Origin: Astrothelium macrocarpum
Taxonomy: Eukaryota; Ascomycota; Dothideomycetes; Trypetheliales; Trypetheliaceae
Reading direction: 5' to 3'
DNA length: 64,000 bases
NCBI GenBank assembly: GCA_021030915.1
Contig: JAGEMR010000006.1
Location: 124,001-188,000 of the forward strand
Part shown: piece by piece, positions 45,021 through 56,487 of the stretch
Layout of the letters: each line of letters opens with the position of its first letter
How positions within the stretch are numbered: position 1 is the stretch's first letter
Notes under the pieces: generated by a model
Seen by the model: only the letters and a program-made list of their open reading frames with translations
Told to the model about the DNA's origin: nothing
Databases searched by the model: none
Made by a program: the position numbers and the translations under genes

Positions 45021-47342
45021 ATGTCATCCCAGGATACCAGAAGCCCTGTGGATGCTCGGGATTCGCGCAAGAGATGTATGTCTCATGGTGAATTTTATGA
45101 CGAGCACGTGAAGGCCGTTGAGGCCTCGAAAGAACATCCGAACCATCGTCCAGGTCGGAAAAAAGCGAAATTGAACAATCTCAACGAAGCTATGCTAGAC
45201 GATCCGGATCCGGATCCAGATCCGGACGCTGATCTTTGCAAAGAGTGTGCTCAGATGGACTTTGAAATGTTGTACAACAGGACTGTCGAAGAACATACTT
45301 TTATACCAATCCGAAAACTTGGTATTTTCGGCAAGGATTGGCCTGCACCAAACTGTGTATTATGTGAATTCTTCGCCAAAGTTTGGAGAAAAGCATCTTG
45401 GTATGGAACTTGTCAAGACTATATTGTATTGATCTCAACAATGGATATTGAGAAATACCACTATCGTGCAAAGGAAATTGTACCTCTTCCTGCGTCCCAG
45501 GGTCAAGCAGACACAGTCAAGAAAAGCGATGCGCTGTACGACACTCCTAAGGGCCTCAGAAAGTATCATCGATCTGCTCTTGCATTGGTAGTTGATGGAA
45601 TTTTTTGGAGTAGCCGGCCTGAAATGGATTCTCCAAGGCGTTTTGATGGAAACCACAGGGGTTATCTTTCTCAGGCCGGGCCAATCTTCGTTGATGCACC
45701 GGGGAGACTCACCCGACACACAATACTGGCGCGCAACGTGCTTCCGATCTTAGCAGATTTTTCCGTCCTCCGGAGTTATTTGAATCATTGTGTGGAGAGT
45801 CATAAAGACTGTTATCGTGCACCTGAGACTAATGCTATCCCTGGATTTCAATTATTCGATTGTCGGACACGACGCATCATTGATGCTAAAAGCACGGATA
45901 GATACGCTGCCCTTAGTTATGTTTGGGGCATCCTGGACGAGCAGAGTGTTGATCAATTGGCATTGCCCTCACGTCTTCCTCAAACAGTAGAAGATGCCAT
46001 CCAAGTTACATTAGGATTGGGTATGCGATTCCTTTGGATCGATCGTTACTGTATTCCAGCTGGAGACCTTAGGTTTCGGCATCATCAGCTGGATATGATG
46101 GATGTTATATACGAAGGAGCGGAATTGACAATCATCGCAGCAGATGGGCATGATGCCAACTCTGGGCTAAGAGGAATCAGCGTAGCGAGAGACGGGCAGC
46201 CGAATCTGAACCTAAGGTCTTGGCAATTGACTTCCGCCATGCCAGATCCCAGTATAGCCATTGGAGGGTCGAAGTGGTGTACGCGAGCATGGACCTACCA
46301 AGAAGGTCTTCTATCACGCCGTCGCCTCTACTTCTTGAGAGATCAGGCATACTTTGAATGCCATAGCGGGACATTCCAAGAGAGTCTCGAAGAACCAGAA
46401 GTCCTATTGCAAACTCAAAATGCCTCTGTCCGACTTGATATGTTGGATTCAATGAACTCCAATCTTCGAGGCGAGTTTCGCACTTTTGCTTCTGCAGCTC
46501 TGGATAAAATCCAAAGTAATCCATGGTTGTTGGCCCCATGCCTACACGAGTATACAAGTAGAGACCTCTCTTATCAGGCCGACGCTCTGAATGCTATTCT
46601 CGGTCTCCTGAGACGCCTCCACCACCCTCGTTTCAGCATGACCCATGTTCTGGGCGTTCCTATTCTGTGGTCGCATCCAAATTGGTCGTTGAAAGAAGGC
46701 TTCGCAGCCGGCCTTTATTGGGAACTGCTTTATCCAAGTCCTGTTTTAGGCGTGCATCGGAACAATCTCTTCCCTTCATGGTCTTGGGCGGGGTGGAAAA
46801 GCGTAGTGAATCATAGCGACAAATATTACAAACACGGACTTAAATGTCCGTCAGACTTGCACTTCAGCTTCGAGGCGGAAGATGGCCAGACCATCGGTTG
46901 GGACGAATTCCAGAGCAGTGAGGGTGAACGTATACGGAATGGATCTTTCTTTCCGCGCTATCTGTATATCGATTGTTGGTCGATATCTTGCAATCTGGCT
47001 TTCAACAGGATCGGCAAAGTGGGCACGTGGTGGGCAACGATCCCGGGCCAGGTAAGAATACGCAGTCTCTATTGTAACATCTACAAGTCTCTCGACGAGG
47101 ATAGAATGCGGAACTGGGAGGTCTTGATACTGGGGGATCCCAAACATGCGTCCGTCGATGAACTATCGTACGCAGAACGCGAGAGAAGCTCTGTGGAACC
47201 GTTTTTATTAATAGTAGAAGAAAGAGCGGGCTGGTTTGAACGCGTTGGAAACGTCGATCTTCCTATTAGTGATCCTGAATACGAAAAAAATTGGTCGTAT
47301 TATCTGGCAGGCGCGAAACGGCGCAAATTCAAGTTGGGATAA
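45021..47342 (+). CDS. HET-domain (heterokaryon incompatibility) protein
   Basis: 773 residues, one exon. The HET core begins at about 295 (YAALSYVWG) and continues through LPQTVEDAIQVTLGLGMRFL, WIDRYCI, ELTIIAADGHDANSGLRGI and, near 418, TRAWTYQEGLLSRR, which are the three conserved HET blocks. HET proteins trigger death of fused cells after non-self recognition and resemble TIR domains distantly. The N-terminus carries a basic stretch (RPGRKKAKLNN), an acidic DPDPDPDPDAD run and two CxxC pairs (CKEC, CVLC), common in this family. No NACHT, WD or ankyrin repeats are attached, so it looks like a stand-alone HET protein. Tyr replaces the usual Leu/Gln in the DRYCI motif, which is usually IDSLCI. 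Confidence 0.92.
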   Translation: MSSQDTRSPVDARDSRKRCMSHGEFYDEHVKAVEASKEHPNHRPGRKKAKLNNLNEAMLDDPDPDPDPDADLCKECAQMDFEMLYNRTVEEHTFIPIRKLGIFGKDWPAPNCVLCEFFAKVWRKASWYGTCQDYIVLISTMDIEKYHYRAKEIVPLPASQGQADTVKKSDALYDTPKGLRKYHRSALALVVDGIFWSSRPEMDSPRRFDGNHRGYLSQAGPIFVDAPGRLTRHTILARNVLPILADFSVLRSYLNHCVESHKDCYRAPETNAIPGFQLFDCRTRRIIDAKSTDRYAALSYVWGILDEQSVDQLALPSRLPQTVEDAIQVTLGLGMRFLWIDRYCIPAGDLRFRHHQLDMMDVIYEGAELTIIAADGHDANSGLRGISVARDGQPNLNLRSWQLTSAMPDPSIAIGGSKWCTRAWTYQEGLLSRRRLYFLRDQAYFECHSGTFQESLEEPEVLLQTQNASVRLDMLDSMNSNLRGEFRTFASAALDKIQSNPWLLAPCLHEYTSRDLSYQADALNAILGLLRRLHHPRFSMTHVLGVPILWSHPNWSLKEGFAAGLYWELLYPSPVLGVHRNNLFPSWSWAGWKSVVNHSDKYYKHGLKCPSDLHFSFEAEDGQTIGWDEFQSSEGERIRNGSFFPRYLYIDCWSISCNLAFNRIGKVGTWWATIPGQVRIRSLYCNIYKSLDEDRMRNWEVLILGDPKHASVDELSYAERERSSVEPFLLIVEERAGWFERVGNVDLPISDPEYEKNWSYYLAGAKRRKFKLG

Positions 47343-47645
47343 TATAGCTTCGTTCAGAGACTAGGTATGAGTGTTCACCAGCTTGGAAGGTAACCACAAA
47401 ACTATTGAATACCCTGGCCACCTTTCCTACAACATGCTTCCTATACGTACTCACGTGCCTTTGATGCCCTCAGACATCTATTTGGGGTGAGGTTTGATGG
47501 GAGGCTCTGGTATTATCAACTCGAATCTTGCCACACTAGTCATTAAAATAGCATCTCACAGTATTACACGTACCGATTTTAAGGACAGGCGAGCCTCCAG
47601 AACGATTCAACATCACATTACGCGCCCCGACTTTTGAGCAGAGTC
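47343..47645. other. Intergenic, convergent 3' flanks
   Basis: 303 nt between the HET stop and the stop of the PX gene. No feature. Confidence 0.4.
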
Positions 47646-50600
47646 CTACTCCGCCAACACGCTCCTCAGCCGGTCCAAAAACCGCGAATGCAACAAGCCC
47701 AGCTCCTCCTCCACCGGTGGCTTCACAGGCTCCCCCGCACTCCGCCTCAGATGGTCCTGCCTCCGCAACCTCCTCTTCCTCTCCGCCGCAATCGGATCCG
47801 TCCCGCCACCACCCCCATCCTCCACATCACTATCCTCCTCGTCTTCATCCTCATCTTCCGCACCACTGCCATCGAGATCCAGCTCCGCCAGATCCGCCGG
47901 ATGGATGCCAAAGTCTCCCGCGGAGAAACCATGCACCGGCAGACTCGCGGCACCATTAGCAAGGAGGTTCGTGTGCGGCGACGCGGGGCCCGTGCCCTCG
48001 GCGGCCATCTTCTGGCGCGTCTTCGCATGGTGCCAGTTCTTGCGGGCGGTCTGCCAGCGAATCAGGGCATTCGTGTCTCTGACCACCGCGTCCTTGTCGA
48101 TGACGGCCGCGTCGACAGCGTCGCGGACGAGGGCGTTCATGTCGAGGGCGCCCGCGACGGGGCCCTGGCGGAGGAAGGCGAGGATGTGCTCGACCCAGCC
48201 CATGAGCTGGTCGAAGAGGCCGTTGTCGTGGCAGTGGACCTCGTGCACGAACTTGTAGAAGTTGTGCTCGTGGCGCGCGCACAGGTCGATGAAGGACTGT
48301 ACCGTTTGGTTGGGGTCTGCTGAGACGTCTTGGCGCTGGGCTGCTTCGATGACGGCGATGGCGTCGTCGGCGAAGAGGGCGAAGTCGGTGATGGAGGAGT
48401 AGACGTTGGCGGATTTGTAGACGCGGACGAGGGGTTCGTAGAAGATGGTGAAGAGGTCGCGGAAGAGTTGGAGGGTGTTGGGCTGGGAGGAGATGGGTTA
48501 GTAAGGTGGTTGAGGGGAAGAAAAGGGGGATGGGAAAGGAGGTATGTACTTCTTCAATCATTTGTTGCATCATGATTTTGTCGCGTTGGCGCGTGTGGAG
48601 TTTGAGGAGTTGCTTGAGATAAGCGTAAAGTTCTGCACCCTGCCTCATCTGGTCGTCTATCTGTTGTTACATTGTCAGTCTTGCGATAATTTTCTTGCCT
48701 AACTTGGTAAGTGTAATGTGCACATACATTTTCGACAGCATTGTTCCAGGCAACAAATGCATTGACGATCGTTTCGGTCTGCTTCTGATTGAGTTCCGGT
48801 TCAAGTTGATCGGACCTCATGATGGCAACGACAAGGTCAACACCGTCTGACGTTGCTTCTTTACGTATTGATAGTTTTGTTGATTCTTCTGCATTAGTAT
48901 AAGCCTTTATCTTTTCGCAATACGTGGTGTCATCGATTTTGGGAAGTAGACTGTCGATTGATTTTTGCAACGTTCTTATTCCGTCTCCCAGAGCCATAGC
49001 AAGCACTCGTTGCATAAGTGAACGGGCACCAAAAGGTTGAGCGAGGAAAAGATCGAGAACACCACTCATGACCGCTGCAGGGTTTGCTATTCGAATAACA
49101 TTTTTGAGCACGCTGTATGGTATTAATGAATGTATCCGCTTGGCCTGGGCGAACAATTCTGGTGAGTTGTCCTCGGCTAGAAATAGGTGATATAAAGTCG
49201 CTGCGACCCTGTCTCAATTTTAGTATGAATCAAGGGTGCATGGCATTTACGACTCACTCTATACGTAACCATTCCGCAAACTTTTGATATTCTGGCGAAA
49301 GGTCTTCTATCTTGTTCTTGGTACGAATTTCTCCAAACAGTTTTGATAACCCATCTGTGACTTATATTAGCCCGGAGCTCGTACCTGAGAACGCTAGGAC
49401 TTACTACTCTCGACAACGTCTCTCCTAAACTTCTCCATGTGTACATCCAATTCTTTTGCTCGTTGTCTTGCAATCTCAAAGAATTGCTTCTGTTCCTCAA
49501 TGCGCTTCTCGTCCATTTCCATACGTCGCTTAATGTCTTCTTGCTCATCTTCCTTTAACGTGATAGGATCAGCAGTCAAGAACTCTGTCATTGCATTGGA
49601 TTGTGCAATTTGCTCGTTTTGCAAAAATGTTCTCAAGAATGCTCGAAGAGATACTCGCTGTTCTTCTCGATGTAGAATTACCGGTTCGTGTGATCGATCA
49701 TCCATGGAAGGTCTGGGAGATGACTTTGCTGAATTGGTGGAAACTGTTCGTCGGTGGCTACCAAGTAGTGGTATGTAGCTTCGAAGACCGGTAGAGATAG
49801 TGGTCTCATTTGTTGCCAAACTTCTTGTATCTTTCGTATCTTGTGTGTCTAAAGATGAAACTGAGTCGGCATCGTCATCTGCCGCTGTCCAAAAAGAATG
49901 TGACCTATTTTTCCGTGGCAAGGGGGGTAGAACTTTGCCTGGTAGCTCGAACCGTAGTCGTTTATGCATTCTTGCAAAATCTCCAAACCGTCGAGCAACA
50001 TGTATTTCGGACTTGTCGCCGCGCTTTACTCTTAGGATAAATTCCTAAGTCGGTATCCATTAACATAATGCATTCCATTGCCATAAGTAGCGAGATTGCG
50101 ACCACTCACTGCGTGTTGATGATATCTCATGTGCCTCTTTACGGAAGCTGACCGGACTCCTGCCACGTTCACATCCCATCCATTAATTTCATGTCCCTGT
50201 GGAAGATTGACTACGAGTCCTTGTTCGTTTGCGCCGCGATCGACCACCTCCATCTCTGCAAATCTAATTCGCTCTTCGTAACCAGATGCGGTAGGTATTC
50301 CTGACACCATCATAAGCTCGACTAGTTTTTCAGCTTTCATTGCCAGCTTCCTTCGCTTTGTCTCCTCGAGGCGATCTTCTGAGGAGGAAATGTGCTTGCT
50401 TGCAAACGACTCGAGGAACTAGAATGCTCGCGATTAGGGTGAGCTAAGACGCTGGGATGATTCGTAAAGACCTGACTTACAACTTGAAGCTTGTCCTGCC
50501 AAAATTCCTTTTCCCGTGCTTGATCTAAGAAAGGGAAGTTTCGAATATGGTGAACGAATATATAACGAAGGATTGGAAGCTCCGAGTCCTCAGGAGGAAC

Positions 50601-51018
50601 CTCCCCTTTATCCGACCTAAAGGGTGCGCCAAATCTCTGTAGAGCGGTGGTGGATGCCAATTCGGAGACTTCATATTTGACTTGTTGAGAAATGAGCTCA
50701 CGCTTGAGATCTATCGTGAATCAGCACGTTTTCTGGTATTCTTCGACTGAAAGGCATACAATGTTCTTGCTTTCCCGTAAGTATAGAACCTGGCGGCGGC
50801 ACAGACGCCTTTGACAAGGAAGACATGGTGGACGGTTCAGATCTTCGTAAGTTTTGGCGCGAGTCTTTTGGGCCCTCAGAAGAGATTTTGGAATCGGCTA
50901 TGGACGCGTCTGAGGGAAGTAGCTCAGGCTTGTTGCTTATGGCCCCATTCGAGACCTGATTCGTAGCTGCAGCATCGCCTCCTGCAGCCAGATGACCGGA
51001 GGCTATTCCTTCGGTCAT
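47646..51018 (-). CDS. PX-domain protein with PX-associated (PXB) region, Ypr097w/Lec1-like
   Basis: Eight exons (51018-50760, 50710-50481, 50418-50110, 50044-49405, 49354-49258, 49208-48728, 48660-48550, 48482-47646) give 987 residues. The N-terminal PX-associated part has YLKRELISQQVKYEVSELAS and LPILRYIFVHHIRNFPFLD. The PX domain follows (EFILRVKRGDKSEI, RRFGDFARMHKRLRFELPGK) with PPLPRKNR, and is split by a Ser/Asp-rich insert. The C-terminal part (SLIPYSVLKNVIRIANPAAV, FLAQPFGARSLMQRVLAMAL) is the conserved helical region. The yeast homologue binds phosphoinositides and was linked to ergosterol traffic. An acidic run (EDEDEDEEDSDVED) lies near the C-terminus. Endosomal or lipid-transfer role by homology. 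Confidence 0.85.
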
Positions 51019-51680
51019 GGCCGGGAATAAGCGTGACGACGAATATTAACGTTGGACAGATTGCAAGAGTCCAGGTTCTAGGGAATAGAGAATTAGTTGA
51101 GGAATGAGAACGACGATGTTTGTTCTGGTCACGCTTTGGACATCAACGTGGTATTAACAAGGAAGCAGTTAGCCAGGATATCATTAGGTCATGCTTGCCA
51201 AGAACTTGACAAACGAAAAACATGAATAGAATATTCACAAGTAGGTTTCAGTAACAAAGAATTGCGCAATCTTGAAAGCGAATCAACGAATCGGAACATC
51301 TGAAAGCATAAACTTCCTAGCGCGATCAGTTGTTTCATGGCCATCTTGAATATGACGTTGACGCCTGGATCTGGGCCTGGATCTGGACCCTCCAGTGAGC
51401 CAAGTTTAGCACGCGTCGACAAGACCGGAGATCGCGCCGGAAAGAAACTCTCATTTTGATGCTACATAAAATTCAAGAGCATACAGTTTCCATCGATAGA
51501 GGTCAAGCTACGGAACACGATACATCATCCACATGCGAGCCTGGGAAATGCATATCGAGTCCTGCCACAAGAACCGGAGTATCCTAGCAACCTCTCCCTT
51601 CTGAACCCACTGTATTATTTCCTTGCCAAATGCTGAATTGAGAAACTGTCCCAGACACCGCTCGCAAAGCCTCTAGACAT
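51019..51680. other. Intergenic
   Basis: 662 nt between the PX gene start and the ARS2 stop. Nothing recognised; short ORFs only. Confidence 0.4.
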
Positions 51681-54468
51681 CTAATAATCCAGCTCGCCAT
51701 TAGCATTGCCCTCCGCCGCATCCAAATCCTCATAGCTCTTGAGACTCCGTCCCTGGACAGCCTCCCGTGGTCCCACCGTCGCCGCGCCGCCCTCTCCAAA
51801 TCGATTCCCACCATTGCCACGGCCACCCGCGCCTCTGGGCGGCGTCAATCGACCGCCGTTATTCCACCGCTGGTTGCGCGAGTCGCGAACCTGGCGATCG
51901 TAGGGCCCGCCAGTCCGGTTATTGTTGAACCGGTTTTGACGGCGCATGGGTCCACCGGAGCGATCATCTGTGAGCTCGGTTCCCGGCACGCCCCAGTTAC
52001 CGGGTATGCCTGGTTGTTGGCCAGCAAACATGTTTGTGAAGGCTTGAGGGTTGGGCAGATTGGCTGGTATGCCGCCTGGGAAGAATTGCATGTTGGTGAG
52101 CTGGAAGCCGCGAGGTGTGCCTGTTTGAGTACTGCTATTCACCGCGAAGTGACCGTTGCTGGTGGCATCACTCTTTGAGGGAGCAATGTGGGCCGGGTCA
52201 AGGACATATGCATTCACCAAATCAATCTGTATTTGGGGTTTAGTCAATGTAAATGCACGACAGAAATATGTTGTGTGAAGACATACCTCTTGTTTAAGCT
52301 TTTCCAACCACTCCGTATGCCTCTTTTCGACGTGCTTCCTCCAGAAATTCTCTCCTTTGAAAAGTTTCGTACACTCAGGTACTTTGCATCTGAATTTGGA
52401 TTCGTCTTCCTGCTTGACGAATTTGCTCAACTCTTCCTCAAGCCCTTCGTCTGATGGCTTTCCACCAAGCTTTTTGAGATCTACGCTCTCTGGATCTAAT
52501 ATTTGGAGTAGCTTGTCTTCATAAGTCTTGACCCAATTGAACGCTCGGAGTAGCTGTTGAGCGTTCTTGCCCCCAGTTTTGGAGAACTTCTTCTCCTCGA
52601 CTGGAGAACTCGCCTCAGCGTCCAAGTTCGATGAGCCATGCTCTTGCTTTTTCAGAGGGAATGGTGCACCTGTTGCACTTGCTTGAGCAGCAGCTTTCGC
52701 GGAACTGGTCAAGCTTGCTCGCGGACGACGTAGATGTCCTCCTGGACATTTCCGTATCATCTCATGCACCGAATCGCTTTCGAAAACGCAAAAGAAGCAA
52801 AAGTTGAAGACACGTCGCAGGTATTCTACCAAGAGATCAAGGGTCTTTTTCTTCGCCAACAGCTCTTCGTCGTCCGTTTCGTCGTCGTACTCGCCTTCCT
52901 CACCCTCTTCTCCATCTTCCATTCCCTCGTCTTCGCCATCTTCCAAATCATCAAGGTCCTTTTTGCTCTTTCTGCCACCGGTGGATGCGGTGATGGGTGG
53001 CTGTAACCATCCTTTACTTCTGATGTCTTCAACACGTTGCTCGATCTTTTCTACTCCATTGTAATCTGACCCCAACTCGGCATCTAGCTTATGTACAAGT
53101 CGCACAGCAAGCTGTAGATCTCGGTCGATGCGTTCTGGAGCAGAAAACAGATCCCACAATGCCTTCTTTCGGGGAGACTCAGGAGGTTTGTGGATACCTA
53201 CGTGACAAACAAAATCTCCGTGCTCTTCGTCGTGAATGGTCTTGCCATTGATCTCGCCTAGAGCTCGCTCGCATGTAGACTTTGCGCCATTTTCCATTCC
53301 TTCGGGTACAGCACCATCCTCGGCCATCTCTTCGTCATCGTCTCGCACCTCTGCTCTTTCGTCCCTTGTGTCAGACTCTGACGCTGGGTTTAAGATGATC
53401 CAGCCCATTCGATGACACCGTTTCTGTGGGTTAGGATCACTGAGACTAAGCCACTTGAAACCAGACTCTTCTTCTCCAAGATGCTCTTTACACCACGCCT
53501 CCATCTTTTCTCTGCTCACTGTCGGTGCGATTGTCTTTACAAGCAGAGTAGGCTGCGATGCGACCTCGTCACGGATATCACCACCTCGCAGAGGTAGAAG
53601 ATCACCAACGCCAAGCACTTCTGCAGCTGCTACAGTTTCGCCTTCTTCTTTTTCGACGATGCCACCAGCACCATTGCTATCGCTCTTGTAAATGCCTTCA
53701 AGAGTGAATTCATCAAAAGTGCCAGCTTCTAAATCACGTTCCCACACTGTGTACAGATTCCGCCTAAACTCTCCCAGTTTCTGGCGGAAGGCAGCCCTAT
53801 GCTCAGGAACATAGCGCTCTCGGAACCAATCCTCGTTCTTGTGCTGCTGTACAAAGGATTGTGCCATTTTGATCTGTAGCTTTTCTTTGTAGGCATCATA
53901 CGCAGCCTGAATCTTTTCTCGCTCCTTTTGCTGCTCCTCCCTCATCTCTCGTTCACCACGAATAGGAGCTGGGCGCCGGCCGCCATTCTTTTGTCGCTCC
54001 TTTTCTTCTTTGATAGCTTGATCTTTACGCCACCATTCAGAGAAAAAGGTGAAACCGACTTGAAAATCCAGCTTCATAGGATCCTGGAGAGGGTTGGTTA
54101 AGATAACGGGCACCGGTGGGTCTTGACCCGGCACGTAACGATCGATGGGGCCTTGTGGTGAGGTTCGTCGCCGATGCTGAGGCTCTCGATCCCGATGTCC
54201 ATAATAGTCGTCGCGAGACCTATCCGGTTGGTAGCGGTCAATTTGTGGCGAGCGTGACCGACGACGTCCTCCACCACCGCGACGGTCTATCATAGTAGTT
54301 GGAATCAGCTTTTTCAAGAATTCTGGTAGGGAAAATGTGGGTAAACTGACCTGGAGATCTTCGTCTATAGCTATCATTTCCAGTCCGAGTAGTATCTTCG
54401 CGTCCACTATGGTTCGCTTCTCTGCCATATGTTGGAGGGGATTTGCCATATGCGGAAGAAGGTTCCAT
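51681..54468 (-). CDS. ARS2/SERRATE homologue (S. pombe Pir2 type)
   Basis: Links the nuclear cap-binding complex to RNA decay, silencing and 3' processing. Exons 54468-54351, 54286-52287 and 52226-51681 give 887 residues. The N-terminus is an RS/RGG-like stretch (RRGGGGRRRSRSPQIDRY). The conserved ARS2 N-terminal region includes VGFTFFSEWWRKDQAIKEEK and DWFRERYVPEHRAAF. The core has FNFCFFCVFESDSVHEM and KCPGGHLRRPR. The C2H2 finger lies at about 668-695 (FRCKVPECTKLFKG with HVEKRH), and the tail is Arg/Gly-rich. The second intron (52227-52286) is 60 nt, in frame and has no stop. Start MEPSSAYGK is chosen because splicing CCAG to ACCGTC restores the RS segment. Confidence 0.9.
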
Positions 54469-55235
54469 GGTTAGTTGGAACCTTGCTGAAAAGGTGCGGA
54501 CGGATTGGCCAGGTTCGGGTGGAATATTGCTTCCTTGATCCGAATTTGCGGAATAGGAGCGAAGAAATTAATTGAGCATAAAAGCGACCATGGGACTCGG
54601 AGGGGACGATGTGGCTCACGTAATCGCAGGTGAATGGTGAATGTAGACAGCCGCACTGGGTGAGCTGTTTGCCAGCATGGCTGCACGTTAGAGAGGTTCT
54701 TCAATATCTAAAAGAGACAGCAGGGGGAAGAGAGATAGATAAGAGGGGCAGCAACAATGTGAAAAAAAGATTGAGAGTGGCCATCAGCTAATGCGTCTGG
54801 CCAAGGGAGGGGGCGCGGTGGTGTCATAACCGCAGCAACGGCGCGAGGCGCGCAGAGAGAGAGAGAAGTTTCCAAGAAGCTAACAATCACAGATGGCACA
54901 TTCGTGCAAGGGACAAGAATTGATGCTACCAAGAAGGTGACAATGTGCACACTCACAATGAAGACTGGGGAGAGAACACGAGGGTACAGCTCGCAAGGGA
55001 GGCCGAAGAGTGGTGGTAGAGAGAGTGTTGGCGCCAGCCAGTTAAAGGCTCCGCACTTTAGCCCCATGGCCACTTGCCTTAGTCACTCTGTAATAGGAGC
55101 TTGGGCCGGCCCCATGTCATCAAACAACCGTGACGGACGAGGGGAGAAACGGCGTTTCATGTCAATCTACACGCTGGAGGGGTTTGTGTGCCTCAGTTGA
55201 CTTGATCCATTCCATCTTCTAGCTTTGCCGCCAAG
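54469..55235. promoter_or_regulatory. Divergent intergenic region between ARS2 and the TspO gene
   Basis: 767 nt. A GAGAGAGAGA purine run lies at about 54855-54870. No coding or RNA feature supported. Confidence 0.4.
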
Positions 55236-56008
55236 ATGACGACGTACATTCCCTCTATCACCATTCCAGGCTTCATCCTGGAGCAGCCTGCAGCTTCTAT
55301 CCTTCTTCCCATCGGTCTTGGAAGCGCCATTGGGTGGGGTGTTTCGCGTCAGGCCTTCCAATAGATAGCCTCTTCCAATATCTCCGGCTCACTTTTGTCT
55401 AGCAAAGCGAACTCAAGAAACATATCTCGCTCTCAAGCAGCCTCCACTTCATCCTCCTCGGCAGGTGTTTGGCCCAGTATGGACAGTGTTGTATGCCAGT
55501 ATGGGTTATGCAGCATATCGGGCGTGGACCACTGGCACAACCTCGTTTGACCCACAGAAAGTGTCGTTGGCGAAGGTATGCTCATTTGATTGTCGCAAAG
55601 TCGTTGGGTGCTAACAGATGCGTCCTAGCAAGGAGCTACGTTGTACACCATTCAGCTAGGCCTGAATTTGGCCTTCATGCCGCTCTTTTTCTACTTGAAG
55701 CGTCCAATTGAAGCCACCGTAAACAATGTCGCCCTCACAGGCGTGACTGCGTATCTTACATATGTTTGGAGCCAAGTAGATGAGGTTGCAGCTTGGACAT
55801 TGGCACCGTATCTTGGTTGGCTTGGATTTGCAACTTATCTATCTGTAAGACTTCCATGTGGATTCCAAAAACCTCAACAGACACTGGAAGCTGACGTACT
55901 GCACAGGCTGGCGCTGGATATTTGAACAATTGGGACTTTTCTGACAAGGAACGTCCCATGTCTGAGAAGACTACGCATACCAAGTTCGTTGATGAAAAGG
56001 ACTCTTAG
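55236..56008 (+). CDS. TspO/MBR (peripheral benzodiazepine receptor-like) protein
   Basis: Five-helix membrane protein of the TspO family, which binds porphyrins or sterols and sits in the mitochondrial outer membrane in animals. Four exons (55236-55347, 55403-55575, 55629-55844, 55907-56008) give 200 residues. Family marks: GSAIGWGVS, LKQPPLHPPRQVFGPVWTVL, YASMGYAAYRAW, GLNLAFMPLFFYLKRP and APYLGWLGFATYLSAGAGYL with NNWDF. The Trp/Pro-rich loop and the WxPY-type Pro are kept. The C-terminus is short and charged. Substrate in fungi unknown. Confidence 0.9.
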
Positions 56009-56487
56009 ATATAGTAAATCACTTACTGTTTGGCCTATTCTGCGGTTCATTGAGACGAGCACCACTTTCATTCCGGTACCTCGAGTGTGTGGCACGATTG
56101 ACCTATCCTTAATGTGGTTCCCTGAATACGGATAAGCTTGGAATGTAGTCGTTTCTAAAAATCGCGCAGGAAATAAGATGTGCATCTGCTCATTTCTATT
56201 CTTTGGGTAATACAAGACCAAGAGCGACACTATGTCGCATGAGCATTCATGACTAGACAGCTTTCCACCAAGCCCGCACAACTCTTGCACCTATAATACT
56301 CCTTCTGAGCATGGAAGCTCTCCCTTTGGAGATTTGTACTAATCGTGCTGCTCTAATGGGACAGACTGTGGCCTCTTCGCCCATGTCCCCTCGGAGATAA
56401 CCAGCTATCAATTCTACCCCAGAATGCCTCTGTGATATGTTTACAATAACACAACAAACTCTCATGGTAGGTGCGACCGGAAGACTT
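56009..56487. other. Intergenic, convergent 3' flanks
   Basis: 479 nt between the TspO stop and the stop of the minus-strand gene. Minus-strand ORFs here overlap the TspO exon and look accidental. Confidence 0.4.

Noticed and set aside
47634..48323. 229-codon plus-strand ORF inside the 3' end of the PX gene
   Set aside because: Shadow of the GC-rich last exon; no motif, while the minus-strand frame continues conserved sequence.
55874..56290. 138-codon minus-strand ORF overlapping the TspO 3' exon
   Set aside because: It overlaps conserved TspO codons on the other strand and shows no motif.
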